From NCBI GenBank assembly GCA_019244185.1, contig JAFATB010000015.1, positions 1-64,000 of the forward strand: 64,000 nucleotides of DNA, given 5' to 3'. Within the stretch, counting starts at the first letter, position 1, and the number at the start of each line of letters is the position of its first letter. Positions 54,533-63,759 of this stretch are shown here, in pieces. Both the position numbers and the translations under genes were made by a program. The stretch is from Acidobacteriota bacterium (GTDB taxonomy: Bacteria; Acidobacteriota; Thermoanaerobaculia; Gp7-AA8). Under the pieces are notes generated by a model that saw nothing but the letters and a program-made list of their open reading frames with translations, did not search any database and was not told where the DNA came from.

Positions 54533-55864
54533 ATGGATGACGCTCTCGCCACGCTCTACACCGCGCATGTGACCATCCAGAAACTGCGCTACGACCGCGC
54601 GCTCTCCGAGGCGCACTTCGACAACGCGGTCGTCTTCGCCGGCGCTCTGCACTATCAGTTCGTCGACGACATGTCGTATCCGTTCAAGGTCAATCCGCAG
54701 TTCAAGGCGTGGGCGCCGGTCACCGACAATCCGAACTGCTTCATCGTCTACACGCCGGGCCTCAAGCCGAAGCTGCTCTACTACCAGCCGGTCGATTACT
54801 GGCACAAAGTGGCCGGCACTCCGACCGAGCCGTGGGTGGCGAAGTTCGACCTCATCATGCTCGCCACTCCCGACGACGCGAAGCCACACATGCCGAAAGG
54901 CCGCACCGCGTTCCTCGGCGAATGGGACGAGCGCTTCGCCGCGTGGGGCGACTTCACGCCCAACCCGGAAGCCGTGATCAACAGCCTCGACTTCGACCGC
55001 GCGTGGAAGACCGAATACGAGATCGTCTGCCTGCGCCTCGCCAACGAGCGCGGTGCGCGCGGCCATCGCGCGGCGGAGCAGGCGTTCCGCGACGGACTCT
55101 CCGAGTACGAGATCCACCTCGCCTATCTGCGCGCCGCCGATCACGTCGACGAAGAGCTCCCCTACGGCAACATCATCGCCCTCAACGAGAGCGCGGCCAC
55201 GCTCCACTACTACCACCACACGCGGCCGCGCTTCGACGAGTCGAAGCTCTACTCGTTCCTCATCGACGCGGGTGCCTCGTACAACGGCTACGCCTCAGAC
55301 ATCACCCGCACGTACTCGCGGCGGAAGGACGAGTTCCAGTCGCTCATCGACGCGATGGACGTCATGCAGCGCGGCCTCGTCGACGCCGTCGCGCCGGACG
55401 TGAATTACATTGATATCCATCTGCTCGCCCATCGCGGCGTCGCGGACCTGCTGCACGAGTTCCGTTTCGTGCGCGACCTCGACGCGGACGGCATCGTCGA
55501 GCGCCGCATCAGCAGCACGTTCCTCCCCCACGGCGTCGGCCATCTTCTCGGACTGCAGGTCCACGACGTCGGCGGCTTCATGGCCAACCGAAGCGGGAAG
55601 ACGATCGCGAAGCCGGACGGTCATCCGTGGCTGCGCCTCACGCGCGTCGTCGAGCCGGGCATGGTCTTCACCATCGAGCCCGGCTTCTACTTCATCGACT
55701 CGCTGCTGGCCGAGCTCAAAGCGAGCGACAACGCGAAGTACATCGACTGGGACCGCATCGACGCGTTCCACAAATACGGCGGCATCCGCATCGAGGACAA
55801 CGTGCTCGTCACGGACACGGGCCGCGAGAACATGACGCGGAACGCGTTCGCGCATGTCTCCTGA
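54533..55864 (+). CDS. pepQ: Xaa-Pro dipeptidase (prolidase, M24B)
   Basis: A 443-residue prolidase, the same length as E. coli PepQ. Metal ligands follow the M24 order: two Asp in FLIDAGASYNGYASDITRTY, His in LPHGVGHLLGLQVHD, Glu in FTIEPGFYF and Glu in GGIRIEDNVLV. It cleaves dipeptides ending in proline, completing peptide use begun by secreted peptidases. The ATG at 54533 is chosen; the frame extends 17 residues upstream without support. Its last 11 bases overlap the TauE-permease gene. Confidence 0.95.
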   Translation: MDDALATLYTAHVTIQKLRYDRALSEAHFDNAVVFAGALHYQFVDDMSYPFKVNPQFKAWAPVTDNPNCFIVYTPGLKPKLLYYQPVDYWHKVAGTPTEPWVAKFDLIMLATPDDAKPHMPKGRTAFLGEWDERFAAWGDFTPNPEAVINSLDFDRAWKTEYEIVCLRLANERGARGHRAAEQAFRDGLSEYEIHLAYLRAADHVDEELPYGNIIALNESAATLHYYHHTRPRFDESKLYSFLIDAGASYNGYASDITRTYSRRKDEFQSLIDAMDVMQRGLVDAVAPDVNYIDIHLLAHRGVADLLHEFRFVRDLDADGIVERRISSTFLPHGVGHLLGLQVHDVGGFMANRSGKTIAKPDGHPWLRLTRVVEPGMVFTIEPGFYFIDSLLAELKASDNAKYIDWDRIDAFHKYGGIRIEDNVLVTDTGRENMTRNAFAHVS

Positions 55865-56615
55865 CGCGGCCGGTCTCGCGCTGCACATCGCGCTCTTCGC
55901 CGTCGCGGGCTTCATCGCCCAGATGATCGACGGCACGCTGGGGATGGCGTACGGCGTCTCCGCGACCACGCTCCTGCTCTCGTTCGGCGTGCCGCCCGCG
56001 TTCGCGAGCGCCAGCGTGCACACCGCGGAAGTCGTCACCACGGCCTTCTCGGGCTATCACCACTGGCGCGCCGGCAACGTCCTCGGCACGTTCGTGCGCA
56101 AGCTGCTCGTCCCCGGCGTGCTCGGCGGCATTACCGGCGCGTATCTGCTGACCGCGATTCCGGGCGACGCGATCAAGCCGTTCATCGCCGCATATCTGCT
56201 GGTGATGGGCGTGATCATCCTCGCGAAAGCGTGGCGGCGCTCGGTGCACGTCGGCAGCGAGAAGCATCTCGTTCCGCTCGGTCTCGCCGGCGGTTTCTTC
56301 GACGCGATCGGCGGCGGCGGATGGGGACCGATCGTCGTCGGGACGCTGCTCGCGCGCGGCAACGAGCCGCGCACGACGATCGGCTCCGTCAACTTCGCGG
56401 AGTTCTTCGTCACTTTCGCCACGTCGGCGACCTTCCTCTTCACGATCGGCATCACGAACTGGCCGGCGATCGTCGGACTCGCGATCGGCGGCGCGATCGC
56501 CGCTCCGATCGCGGCGCGACTCGCCGGACGCATCCCCGCGCGCCCGATGATGTTCAGCGTCGGCGCGCTCGTGATTTTGCTGAGTATCCGGACGATTTTT
56601 CTGGCGCTGCGCTGA
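55854..56615 (+). CDS. TauE/SafE family membrane permease
   Basis: A 253-residue protein with about 8 hydrophobic helices and the family pattern of two repeated halves, the second starting at VPLGLAGGFFDAIGGGGWGP, a TauE/SafE signature. Such proteins export sulfite, sulfoacetate or related anions; the substrate is unknown here. The gene overlaps pepQ by 11 bases at its start and the convergent uracil-DNA glycosylase gene by 62 bases at its end. Confidence 0.88.
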   Translation: MSPDAAGLALHIALFAVAGFIAQMIDGTLGMAYGVSATTLLLSFGVPPAFASASVHTAEVVTTAFSGYHHWRAGNVLGTFVRKLLVPGVLGGITGAYLLTAIPGDAIKPFIAAYLLVMGVIILAKAWRRSVHVGSEKHLVPLGLAGGFFDAIGGGGWGPIVVGTLLARGNEPRTTIGSVNFAEFFVTFATSATFLFTIGITNWPAIVGLAIGGAIAAPIAARLAGRIPARPMMFSVGALVILLSIRTIFLALR

Positions 56616-57204
56616 ACGCGGGATGCTCGCGGATCAGCCGCATCGACTCCGCGAACAGCGCGGCGTGCTCCGGCTTGTTCATCCACGTCGAGCGTCCCGA
56701 CGGATGCGGCAGCACGACGACGTCGAACGAATGTCCCGCGCGCGTCACGCGATGCATGCGGCCGACGGACTGCTTCAGTTCCGCGATGCCGACGAGCTGC
56801 TTCGCGGAAAGCGTTCCGACGGAGATGACGAGCTCGGGCCGCAGGAGGCGCAGCTCGCGGTCGAGATGCGCGCCGCAGTTCGCGATCTCGGTCGCGTCCG
56901 GCACGCGGTCGCCGCCGTTCTTGAGATCGCGTCCGGGAAAGCAGCGGATGACCGAGCCGATGTGCACGCGCGCGCGGAAGTCGGCTTCCTCGATGCCGAG
57001 GTGCTCGGCGATCCAGGCGAAGAGCCGCTTGCCGGCGGTATAGGCGAACGGCCGCTTGTAGTCGGCCTCGCGCGGACCGGGCGCTTGCCCCACGAGCATC
57101 ACGCGCGCGTCGCCGCACGCGCCGGTGACCGGCTCGCCGAAGACGTTCGGGCAGGCGCGGCAGGCATAGAGCGCCTCCAGATGAGCTGCAAAGTCGCGAT
57201 TCAT
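56554..57204 (-). CDS. Uracil-DNA glycosylase, Fe-S family 4-like
   Basis: A 216-residue glycosylase with four Cys placed to hold a 4Fe-4S cluster (C15, C18, C88, C110), the catalytic/uracil-binding motif VMLVGQAPGPREADYK and the DNA-intercalating loop VLPHPSGRSTW. It removes uracil from DNA. Its 3' end overlaps 62 bases of the convergent permease gene. The basic C-terminal tail (KSSGYSAKSRARRR) lies in that overlap, so it may be a less conserved extension. Confidence 0.9.
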   Translation of the reverse strand: MNRDFAAHLEALYACRACPNVFGEPVTGACGDARVMLVGQAPGPREADYKRPFAYTAGKRLFAWIAEHLGIEEADFRARVHIGSVIRCFPGRDLKNGGDRVPDATEIANCGAHLDRELRLLRPELVISVGTLSAKQLVGIAELKQSVGRMHRVTRAGHSFDVVVLPHPSGRSTWMNKPEHAALFAESMRLIREHPAFSAAPEKSSGYSAKSRARRR

Positions 57205-57225
57205 ACGCTACGATCCACGCAAACA

Positions 57226-57966
57226 ATGCGGCGCCTCGGAATCGTCCTGCTGTGCCTCTTCCCCCTCACCGCGCACGCGTGGACGCGCGCTTCCGACGAA
57301 CGCATCGCGCAGAAAGGCGCCGCGCTCGCGCCGCCCGACCTGCGCGCCCTCATCGAGCGCTTCGAGCCGGAGTACAAACAGGGACTCGAACGCGCGCTCG
57401 CCGACGAAGGCTCCGACACGCATCACTACTTCGTCCTCTCACGCGAAGGACGCCTGCGCGAGCGCCTCGAACGCGAGACGCAGAAAGCGATCGCCGACAT
57501 TCGCAAGGGCGAGCCGCTCGGCCTCGTCATCGAACGTCTGGGCGGACTCGCACATCTCGTCGCCGACGCGAACAATCCCTTCCACGTCGCCAACGACGAC
57601 GTGCGCCTCGGCGCCTCGCGCGCCGATTTCGAACAGTACTTCGAGCGGCGCCTCACGAAGTTCCCGACCGTCTTCTACGGACTTGACCCGCAGTTCCGCC
57701 TCGGCACCTATCTCGACCGCACGTTCGCGCGCACCGCGAAGTTCTATCCGCTGATGAGCGAGGAGTACTTCCGCGGCGGCACGGCGCATACGTCGAACGA
57801 TTTCGACGACCGGTCGACGGCGTTCGGCGTCGCGGCCGTCTGCTACTCGCGCGCGGTCACGGACCTCGTCAACCTCTACTACTTCATCTGGAAGGAAGCC
57901 GGCGGCGACGTCCGCTCGGCCGCCGTCATGCGCGACGGCAATCTGTCGTTGCATGCAGAACATTGA
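57226..57966 (+). CDS. Secreted zinc-dependent phospholipase C/S1-P1 nuclease-like protein
   Basis: A 246-residue exported protein with a signal peptide (MRRLGIVLLCLFPLTAHA) followed directly by WTRASDERI; a Trp at the mature N-terminus is a zinc ligand in phospholipase C and P1 nuclease. The motif GLAHLVADANNPFHVAND provides His and Asp ligands, and DTHHYF more. The set points to a trinuclear-zinc hydrolase acting on phospholipids or nucleic acids. The gene overlaps purH by 14 bases, a surprising partner. Confidence 0.75.
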   Translation: MRRLGIVLLCLFPLTAHAWTRASDERIAQKGAALAPPDLRALIERFEPEYKQGLERALADEGSDTHHYFVLSREGRLRERLERETQKAIADIRKGEPLGLVIERLGGLAHLVADANNPFHVANDDVRLGASRADFEQYFERRLTKFPTVFYGLDPQFRLGTYLDRTFARTAKFYPLMSEEYFRGGTAHTSNDFDDRSTAFGVAAVCYSRAVTDLVNLYYFIWKEAGGDVRSAAVMRDGNLSLHAEH

Positions 57967-59446
57967 GCGGGCAATCCTCTCCGTCTCCGACAAGACCGGC
58001 ATCCTCGAGCTCGCGCAGGCGCTGACCGCGCGGGGCGTCGAGATCCTCTCCACCGGCGGCACCGCGAAGCATCTCGCCGACGCCGGCGTTCCCGTGACGC
58101 CGATCGCGCAGTGGTCCGGCGCGCCGGAGATTCTCGGCGGACGCGTGAAGACGCTGACGCCGAAAGTCTTCGGCGCGATCCTGCACGACCGCGCGAACGA
58201 CGCGCATCTCGCCGACGTCGCGCGCCTCGGCATCCCGCGCGTCGATCTCGTCGTGGTGAATCTCTATCCGTTCGAGTCGACGATCGCAAAAGAAGGCGTC
58301 ACGCTCGCCGAAGCGGTCGAACAGATCGACATCGGCGGCCCGTCGATGCTGCGCGCCGCGGCGAAGAACCACCGCCACGTGCTGCCGCTGTGCGATCCGT
58401 CGCTGTACGCCGACTTCCTGCGTGAATTCGAAGGCGGCGCGATCTCCGACGAGTTCCGGCTGCGCTGCGCGATCCGCGTCTTCGAGAAGACGAGCGCCTA
58501 CGACGCCACGATCGCGAGTTACCTTGGCGGCAACGCGTCGCTCTCGCTGCAACTCGACAAGTTCCAGGACCTCCGCTACGGCGAGAACCCGCACCAGAGC
58601 GCCGGCTTCTACGTGCGCGCCGGCGAGCGGCCGTTCGCGCAGTTGCAGGGGAAAGAGCTCTCGTACAACAACCTGCTCGATCTCGACTCGGCGATCCGTC
58701 TCGCGAACGCGTTCGGCGAGCCCGCGGCCGCGGTCATCAAGCACACGAATCCGTGTGGCGTCGCGCGGCGCGACACCCTCGCCGAGGCGCTGCGCGCGGC
58801 GATCGAAGCCGACCCGGTGTCGGCGTTCGGCGGCATCATCGGCGCGAACCGCACGTTCGACGGCGACTGCGCGCGCGCCGTCGCCGAGCTCTTTCTCGAA
58901 GTGATCGTCGCGCCGGAGTTCGACGACGAGGCGCGCGAGCTGCTCGCGAAGAAAAAGAACCTGCGCCTCGTCACGACGGCCGGCGCGGCGCCCGCGCACG
59001 AACTGCGCTCCGCCGCCGGCGGCATCCTCATGCAATCGACCGATCGCCTCGGCGGACGCGACGCATGGAAAGTCGTGACCGAACGCCAGCCCACGAGCGA
59101 GGAGCTCGACGGACTCGAATTCGCGTGGATCGTCTGCGCGCACGTGAAGTCGAACGCGATCGTGCTCACGCGGCAGTCGCAGTCGTCGGGCATCGGCGCC
59201 GGACAGATGAGCCGCGTCGACGCCGCGAAGGTGGCGATCATGAAGTCGCTCCTCGGTACCGACGGCACGTTCGCGGCGTCGGATGCGTTCTTTCCGTTTC
59301 GCGACGGACTCGATCTCCTCGCCGACGCCGGCGTGCGCGCGGTGATTCAACCGGGCGGCTCGGTGCGCGACGTGGAAGTCATCGCCGCGGCGAACGAGCG
59401 CGGATTGACGATGGTCTTTACCGGCGAGCGTCACTTCCGGCACTGA
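57953..59446 (+). CDS. purH: Bifunctional AICAR formyltransferase/IMP cyclohydrolase
   Basis: A 497-residue PurH. The N-terminal IMP cyclohydrolase domain (about 1-190) has ILSVSDKTGILELAQAL and VVNLYPFEST; the C-terminal formyltransferase domain has RYGENPHQSAGFYVR, the KHTNPCGVA active-site segment with catalytic Lys and His, and ISAGQ-like substitutes in SGIGAGQMSRVDA. It performs the last two steps of purine synthesis. It is followed by kdsC after 1 base. The start overlaps the preceding gene by 14 bases. Confidence 0.96.
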   Translation: MQNIERAILSVSDKTGILELAQALTARGVEILSTGGTAKHLADAGVPVTPIAQWSGAPEILGGRVKTLTPKVFGAILHDRANDAHLADVARLGIPRVDLVVVNLYPFESTIAKEGVTLAEAVEQIDIGGPSMLRAAAKNHRHVLPLCDPSLYADFLREFEGGAISDEFRLRCAIRVFEKTSAYDATIASYLGGNASLSLQLDKFQDLRYGENPHQSAGFYVRAGERPFAQLQGKELSYNNLLDLDSAIRLANAFGEPAAAVIKHTNPCGVARRDTLAEALRAAIEADPVSAFGGIIGANRTFDGDCARAVAELFLEVIVAPEFDDEARELLAKKKNLRLVTTAGAAPAHELRSAAGGILMQSTDRLGGRDAWKVVTERQPTSEELDGLEFAWIVCAHVKSNAIVLTRQSQSSGIGAGQMSRVDAAKVAIMKSLLGTDGTFAASDAFFPFRDGLDLLADAGVRAVIQPGGSVRDVEVIAAANERGLTMVFTGERHFRH

Positions 59447-59447
59447 G

Positions 59448-59984
59448 ATGGCCGACGCGACGAAGATCCGCCTCATCATCTCCGACGTCGACGGCGTTTG
59501 GACGGACGGCAAGATCATCTACGCCGGCGAACGCAACGAGATCAAGGAGTTCAACGTGCGCGACGGCCTCGGGGCGAAGCTCGCGCAGAAGGCGGGCATC
59601 ACCATCGTGCTGCTGACGTCGCGCCGCTCGCATGCGCTCGAACGCCGCGCGCGCGAGCTCGGCATCCGGGAACTGCATCAGGGCGCGACGAACAAGCTCG
59701 AGGCGGCGGAGCGCATCGCGCTGCAGCACCAGGTCTCCTTCGACGAGATCCTTTACGCGGGCGACGACCTTCCCGACCTCGCGCCGATGTCGCGCGCCGC
59801 GATTTCCGCCGCGCCGTCGGACGCCGCTCCGGAAGTGCGCACGCTCGCGACGTGGAAGCTCGCCAGCGCGGGCGGCGGCGGCGCGTTCCGCGAGCTCGTC
59901 GAGCGCCTGCTGCGCGAGCGCGGCGACTGGGATGCGCTGGTGCGGGAGTTTCTCAGTGGCCGGCCCGACGCTGCGAGCATTTAG
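59448..59984 (+). CDS. kdsC: 3-deoxy-D-manno-octulosonate 8-phosphate phosphatase (KDO 8-P phosphatase)
   Basis: A 178-residue HAD-IIIA phosphatase without a cap domain. Nucleophile motif LIISDVDGVWTDG, motif II VLLTSRRS, motif III Lys in GATNKLEAAERI and motif IV YAGDDLPDLAPM. It releases free KDO for lipopolysaccharide inner core. Its last 29 bases overlap the acyltransferase gene, and it follows purH closely. The presence of KdsC supports an LPS-bearing outer membrane. Confidence 0.88.
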   Translation: MADATKIRLIISDVDGVWTDGKIIYAGERNEIKEFNVRDGLGAKLAQKAGITIVLLTSRRSHALERRARELGIRELHQGATNKLEAAERIALQHQVSFDEILYAGDDLPDLAPMSRAAISAAPSDAAPEVRTLATWKLASAGGGGAFRELVERLLRERGDWDALVREFLSGRPDAASI

Positions 59985-60870
59985 AACGCGCGTGCTGTAT
60001 CGCGCGCTGGTCGCCGTCAGCGCGATCGGCCGCCGCATTCCGCTGCGCATCGGACGCGCGTGCGGCCGCGCGCTCGGCTCGCTCGCGAACCTCGTCGCGC
60101 GCAAGGAACGCGCGAAAGCGCTCGCGAATCTCGCGATTGCGTTCCCCGACTGGACCGACGCGCAGCGCCGCGACACCGCGCGCGCGATGTTCCGCCACCT
60201 CGGCATGACGCTCTTCGAGATCGCGTACTTGCCGAACGTCACCGCCGCGAATCAGCAGCGCACCACAATCGTCGAAGGCATCGAGCCACTGCTCGAACGC
60301 ATCGACGACGGCCGCGGCGTGATCGTCTTCACCGCGCACTGCGGCAACTGGGAATGGCTCTCGTACGTGACGGGACTCTACGGTCGTCCCGTGAGCGTGC
60401 TGCAGCGCGAGCGCGACTCGCCGCAGATGAACCGCTACATCACCGAGCTGCGCGCGCGCGCCGGCGTGCGTACGATCGACCGCGGCTCCGCGAGCTCCGC
60501 GCGCGAGATGATCCAGAACCTGCGCCGCGGCGGCCTGCTCGCGTTCGTCGTCGACCAGAACATCCGCACCGAAAGTGTGAAGGTGCCGTTCTTCGGACGT
60601 CCCGCGCTGACGCCGATCGGCCCGGCGAAGCTCGCCGTGCGGACGGAAGCGGCGGTCGTGCCGGCGGTCATCGAACGCCGGCACGATGGGATGCAGCACG
60701 CACGCTTCCTCGCGCCGATCGAATGCAAGCGCGGCGACGATCCGGTCGCGCTCATCGCGCGCGTCACCGCGCTCATCGAAGAACAGATCCGCCGCGTGCC
60801 CGAGCAGTGGGTCTGGATGCACGATCGCTGGCGCGAGCGGCCGAAGTGGGACGTCAGCGACTCGCCCTGA
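59956..60870 (+). CDS. LpxL-family lysophospholipid/lipid A acyltransferase
   Basis: A 304-residue membrane-associated acyltransferase. The HX4(D/E) catalytic motif reads TAHCGNWEWLSY; LRRGGLLAFVVDQNIRTE and VPFFGRPALTPIGPAKLAVR are conserved in the lauroyl/myristoyltransferase family of lipid A synthesis. The N-terminus is basic and moderately hydrophobic. The start is GTG 59956, 7 bases after GGGAG and inside kdsC; the next in-frame GTG (59992) lacks a ribosome binding site. It would add a secondary acyl chain to KDO-lipid A. It overlaps the convergent hydrolase gene by 17 bases. Confidence 0.87.
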   Translation: MAGPTLRAFRTRVLYRALVAVSAIGRRIPLRIGRACGRALGSLANLVARKERAKALANLAIAFPDWTDAQRRDTARAMFRHLGMTLFEIAYLPNVTAANQQRTTIVEGIEPLLERIDDGRGVIVFTAHCGNWEWLSYVTGLYGRPVSVLQRERDSPQMNRYITELRARAGVRTIDRGSASSAREMIQNLRRGGLLAFVVDQNIRTESVKVPFFGRPALTPIGPAKLAVRTEAAVVPAVIERRHDGMQHARFLAPIECKRGDDPVALIARVTALIEEQIRRVPEQWVWMHDRWRERPKWDVSDSP

Positions 60871-62170
60871 CCTCCTCGGCGGCGAGCGGCCAGTCGCCGC
60901 GCATGAAGGTGCGGATCGCCGCGAAGACCGTTTCGGGATGATCGAGCCACGCCGCGTGCGCCGCGCCGGGAACGGAGACGAAGCGCGCGTTCGGCAGCGT
61001 CATCGCCCAATCGCGCCCGCCCGCGTAGACGGCATTGTGATCGTTCGTGCCGTGGATGGTCAGCACCGGCATGGCGATCTTCTTCAGTTCGTCCGCGCTC
61101 AGCGACGCGCCGGTGATCGTCGGCCAGAGCGCCTCGAAGTGCCGCGTGATGTTCGCGGTCTGCTCTCCTTCCGTGCCGCAGATCGCGGCGAGGTCGATGC
61201 GTTGCGCGCCGGCGGGATCGGTGACGAGCGCGTAGCGCATCACGTCGAGGTTTGCGGCGCAGAGCTCCTGCTGCGTCGCGTTCGCGTTGGCGCGCGCGGC
61301 GGTGCGTTTCTGCAGGACGTCGTCCGGCACGTGGATGCCGCTCTGGTCGGGCGCCGTGAATGCACTGTCGTGGTTCGCCGCGGGTCCGATCTGCACGAGA
61401 CGCTCGACGTGCTCGGGGTGCGCGGCCGCATACATCGCCACCATCTTGCCGAGGTAGGACCAGCCGACGGGCACGAACTTGTCGACCTTGAAGAACTGGC
61501 GCACGGTCTCGAGGTCGGCGACGTCGTTCTGGATGGTCAACGTCTTGACGTCTGCGACGTGCGACGAGCGGCCGCGGTCGCGCGGGTCGTACGCGATCAC
61601 CGTCGCGAAGTCGGAGAACTGCCGGAACGCGTCGTACAGCCACGTCTCCAGCGGCACGATCATCGTGAACGGGCCGTCGCCGATGCGGCGGTAGTGCAGC
61701 TTCGCGCCGTCGGGCGTGGGGATGAAGCCTTCTTCGACTTTCGGATTGTTCTCCGGCAGCGCCGGCGCGCCGGAACCGCTGTCGAAGATGATCTTCCACG
61801 AGCCGTCAGCTTCCTTGCGCCAGACGGAGTTGTAGTTGCCGGTCAGGTTGCCCTGCGCGTCGTACACCGGTCCGGTCGACCAGCCGATCTTTCCGTCCGC
61901 CGACACCGCGACGCGCTCCGGGCCCCAGCGGAACGGCGCGGGACCGGTGAGGAGCCGCGACCAGCGGTCGACGACGGCCTGTTTGCCGTGCAGCGTGCGC
62001 AGGCTGAGGAACGTCGCGTCATCCGCGACCATCGAAAAGAAACGCGCCGCGTCGCGGTCGGCGAACGCTTTCGCGAACGCTATCTCGGTGGCCCGCACTT
62101 CCGACACCGCGTCGGCGAAGAGCGGGAATGCGAACAGACAGAGACCCACAACGGCCAGAAGTCGTTTCAT
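60854..62170 (-). CDS. Secreted SnoaL-like/alpha-beta hydrolase fusion
   Basis: A 438-residue exported protein: signal peptide (MKRLLAVVGLCLFAFPLFA), an N-terminal SnoaL/NTF2-like domain (about 20-140, RATEIAFAKAFADRDAARF), and an alpha/beta hydrolase domain (about 150-430). The nucleophile elbow reads VGWSYLGKM, where the usual G-x-S-x-G has Leu in place of the last Gly. The acid is likely D in THGTNDHNAV (reading HGTNDH) and the His is in PGAAHAAWLDHPE. Substrate unknown; a role in small-ester hydrolysis outside the cell is inferred. The start has GGAGG 6 bases upstream. Confidence 0.85.
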   Translation of the reverse strand: MKRLLAVVGLCLFAFPLFADAVSEVRATEIAFAKAFADRDAARFFSMVADDATFLSLRTLHGKQAVVDRWSRLLTGPAPFRWGPERVAVSADGKIGWSTGPVYDAQGNLTGNYNSVWRKEADGSWKIIFDSGSGAPALPENNPKVEEGFIPTPDGAKLHYRRIGDGPFTMIVPLETWLYDAFRQFSDFATVIAYDPRDRGRSSHVADVKTLTIQNDVADLETVRQFFKVDKFVPVGWSYLGKMVAMYAAAHPEHVERLVQIGPAANHDSAFTAPDQSGIHVPDDVLQKRTAARANANATQQELCAANLDVMRYALVTDPAGAQRIDLAAICGTEGEQTANITRHFEALWPTITGASLSADELKKIAMPVLTIHGTNDHNAVYAGGRDWAMTLPNARFVSVPGAAHAAWLDHPETVFAAIRTFMRGDWPLAAEEVRASR

Positions 62171-62317
62171 GAGCATCCTCCGGATTGTTGGTTGATGGAT
62201 GAGATCCGCGCCGGGATCGACCTGCTTCGTATCGTACAGGCCACGCCGCGCCCACAGCAAGCGTCGCTCGGCACGGCAGCGATACGTTCCTGCCAACACG
62301 TCGTTACGAAACCACGG

Positions 62318-63058
62318 TCAGCGCGCTTTCGCGACCACGATCGCACAGACGCGGGCAGCGCCGGCGGCGAGCAGCGGCGACGCACATGCGCGCAGCGTCT
62401 CGCCGGTCGTGCAGATATCGTCGACGAGCAGCACGGACTTGCGCGCCGCGCGCGGCGACGCGTGAAACGCATCGCGCACGTTCGCCGCGCGCGCGTGCTT
62501 CGGGAGCGTCGACTGCGTGAGCCGCGAGGCGCGGCGCGTCAGCAGGCGTGCGTCGAACGGCACGTGCAAGCGGCGCGCGAGCGCACGCGCGAGAAGCCCG
62601 GCCTGGTTGTAGCCGCGGCGGCGCTGCTTCGCGCGCGCCATCGGCACCGCCACGATCGTGTCGAAGGCAAGATCGCCGCGCGCGTGCAGCGTCTCCGCGA
62701 GCAGCGCCGCGAGCGCGTCGTCGAGAAAATCGTGGTGCTCGAACTTCAGCGCGTGCAGCAGCCGTTCGAGCGTGCCGCGATATTCGCCGAACGCCTCGCA
62801 CCAGTCGAGCGGCAGCGGCGCGGCGAGACAGCTCACGCAGAAATCCGCCTCGTTATACGGCAGCGGCAGCGCGCAGGAGCGGCACTTCGCGCCGTCGATG
62901 CGCGGCAGCGACGACCAGCACGACGCGCAGCAGGAGGCGGTGCGCGCGCGCCATCCGAGGTCGTTTCCGCAGGCCGCGCACCACGAGGGCAGAACGATTC
63001 GGAGCGCGCCGCGTCCTACTAACGACAACGCGCTGGCGACCACATTCTGCACGCGCAC
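62318..63058 (-). CDS. ComF family phosphoribosyltransferase-like protein
   Basis: A 246-residue ComF-family protein: N-terminal zinc finger with Cys pairs (CAACGNDLG, CCASC, CRSC, CVSC), then a phosphoribosyltransferase fold whose PRPP loop reads VLLVDDICTTGETLRAC. The family is required for DNA uptake during transformation in some bacteria; in others its role is not known. No other competence gene is visible. It is divergent from the outer-membrane-barrel gene. Confidence 0.9.
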   Translation of the reverse strand: MRVQNVVASALSLVGRGALRIVLPSWCAACGNDLGWRARTASCCASCWSSLPRIDGAKCRSCALPLPYNEADFCVSCLAAPLPLDWCEAFGEYRGTLERLLHALKFEHHDFLDDALAALLAETLHARGDLAFDTIVAVPMARAKQRRRGYNQAGLLARALARRLHVPFDARLLTRRASRLTQSTLPKHARAANVRDAFHASPRAARKSVLLVDDICTTGETLRACASPLLAAGAARVCAIVVAKAR

Positions 63059-63114
63059 ATTGTATCGAGGAGCCTTCTTTGAAGAACGACAACCTGTTCG
63101 CTATAGTGCCGGCC

Positions 63115-63687
63115 ATGAAACGTGCCGCCTTTTTGCTCGCCCTCATTCTCGCGAGCGCACTCCCCGCGTTCGCGCAGTCGAATGAGGTCGGCGTCATCGT
63201 CGGCGGCAGCCGCCGCTTCATCGACAGCGCGCCGGCGCAGCCGGGCGACGAACTGCTCGACAGCAACTTCTCCTTCTCCAACAGCTCCGTCGACCTCTTC
63301 TGGGCGCTCGCCATCGACTCCGACACCGCCGTGCGCGTGAAGGTCGGCCGCATCGAAGGGCCGATTGCCGTCGAGACCGGCAGAATCGGCAACGAGCGCT
63401 CGCGCCGCGACGTCGAAGGCGAGATCCAGCACCTCGACGTGGCCACCGAGTACCGCTTCAGCGAAGCCTACGGCACCAGCGCGATCTTCGGCGGCGTCGG
63501 CTTCTACCGCCAGAGCGCGAGCGGTGCCGAGACGAAGAACAACTACGGCTTCAACGTCGGCGTGAACACCGACCTGCCGCTCTCGCGCCGCTACGGCGTC
63601 GTCGTCGAAGGAACGTACCACTGGATCCAGGGCGGTTTCCGCCCCCGTTTCCTCACCCTCGGCGCGGGCCTGCGCGTCTCGTTCTGA
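63115..63687 (+). CDS. Outer-membrane beta-barrel protein
   Basis: A 190-residue exported protein: signal peptide (MKRAAFLLALILASALPAFA) and eight or so alternating beta strands ending LTLGAGLRVSF with the C-terminal Phe recognised by the BAM complex. The pattern is that of small OmpA/OmpX-like barrels; function unknown. It ends at a strong terminator and has its own start region 56 bases from the divergent comF start. Confidence 0.82.
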   Translation: MKRAAFLLALILASALPAFAQSNEVGVIVGGSRRFIDSAPAQPGDELLDSNFSFSNSSVDLFWALAIDSDTAVRVKVGRIEGPIAVETGRIGNERSRRDVEGEIQHLDVATEYRFSEAYGTSAIFGGVGFYRQSASGAETKNNYGFNVGVNTDLPLSRRYGVVVEGTYHWIQGGFRPRFLTLGAGLRVSF

Positions 63688-63720
63688 CGGCGCCGTTTCT
63701 GGCGCCGTCATTGCTCTTCT
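63686..63720 (+). terminator. Rho-independent terminator
   Basis: GACGGCGCC (63686-63694), loop GTTTCT, GGCGCCGTC (63701-63709), followed by ATTGCTCTTCTTT. A perfect 9-bp stem that begins at the stop codon of the barrel gene and separates it from the CBS-domain gene. Confidence 0.85.
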
Positions 63721-63759
63721 TTCTCCGGTTGTACGACACAACCTGACGAAGGAGGAATC

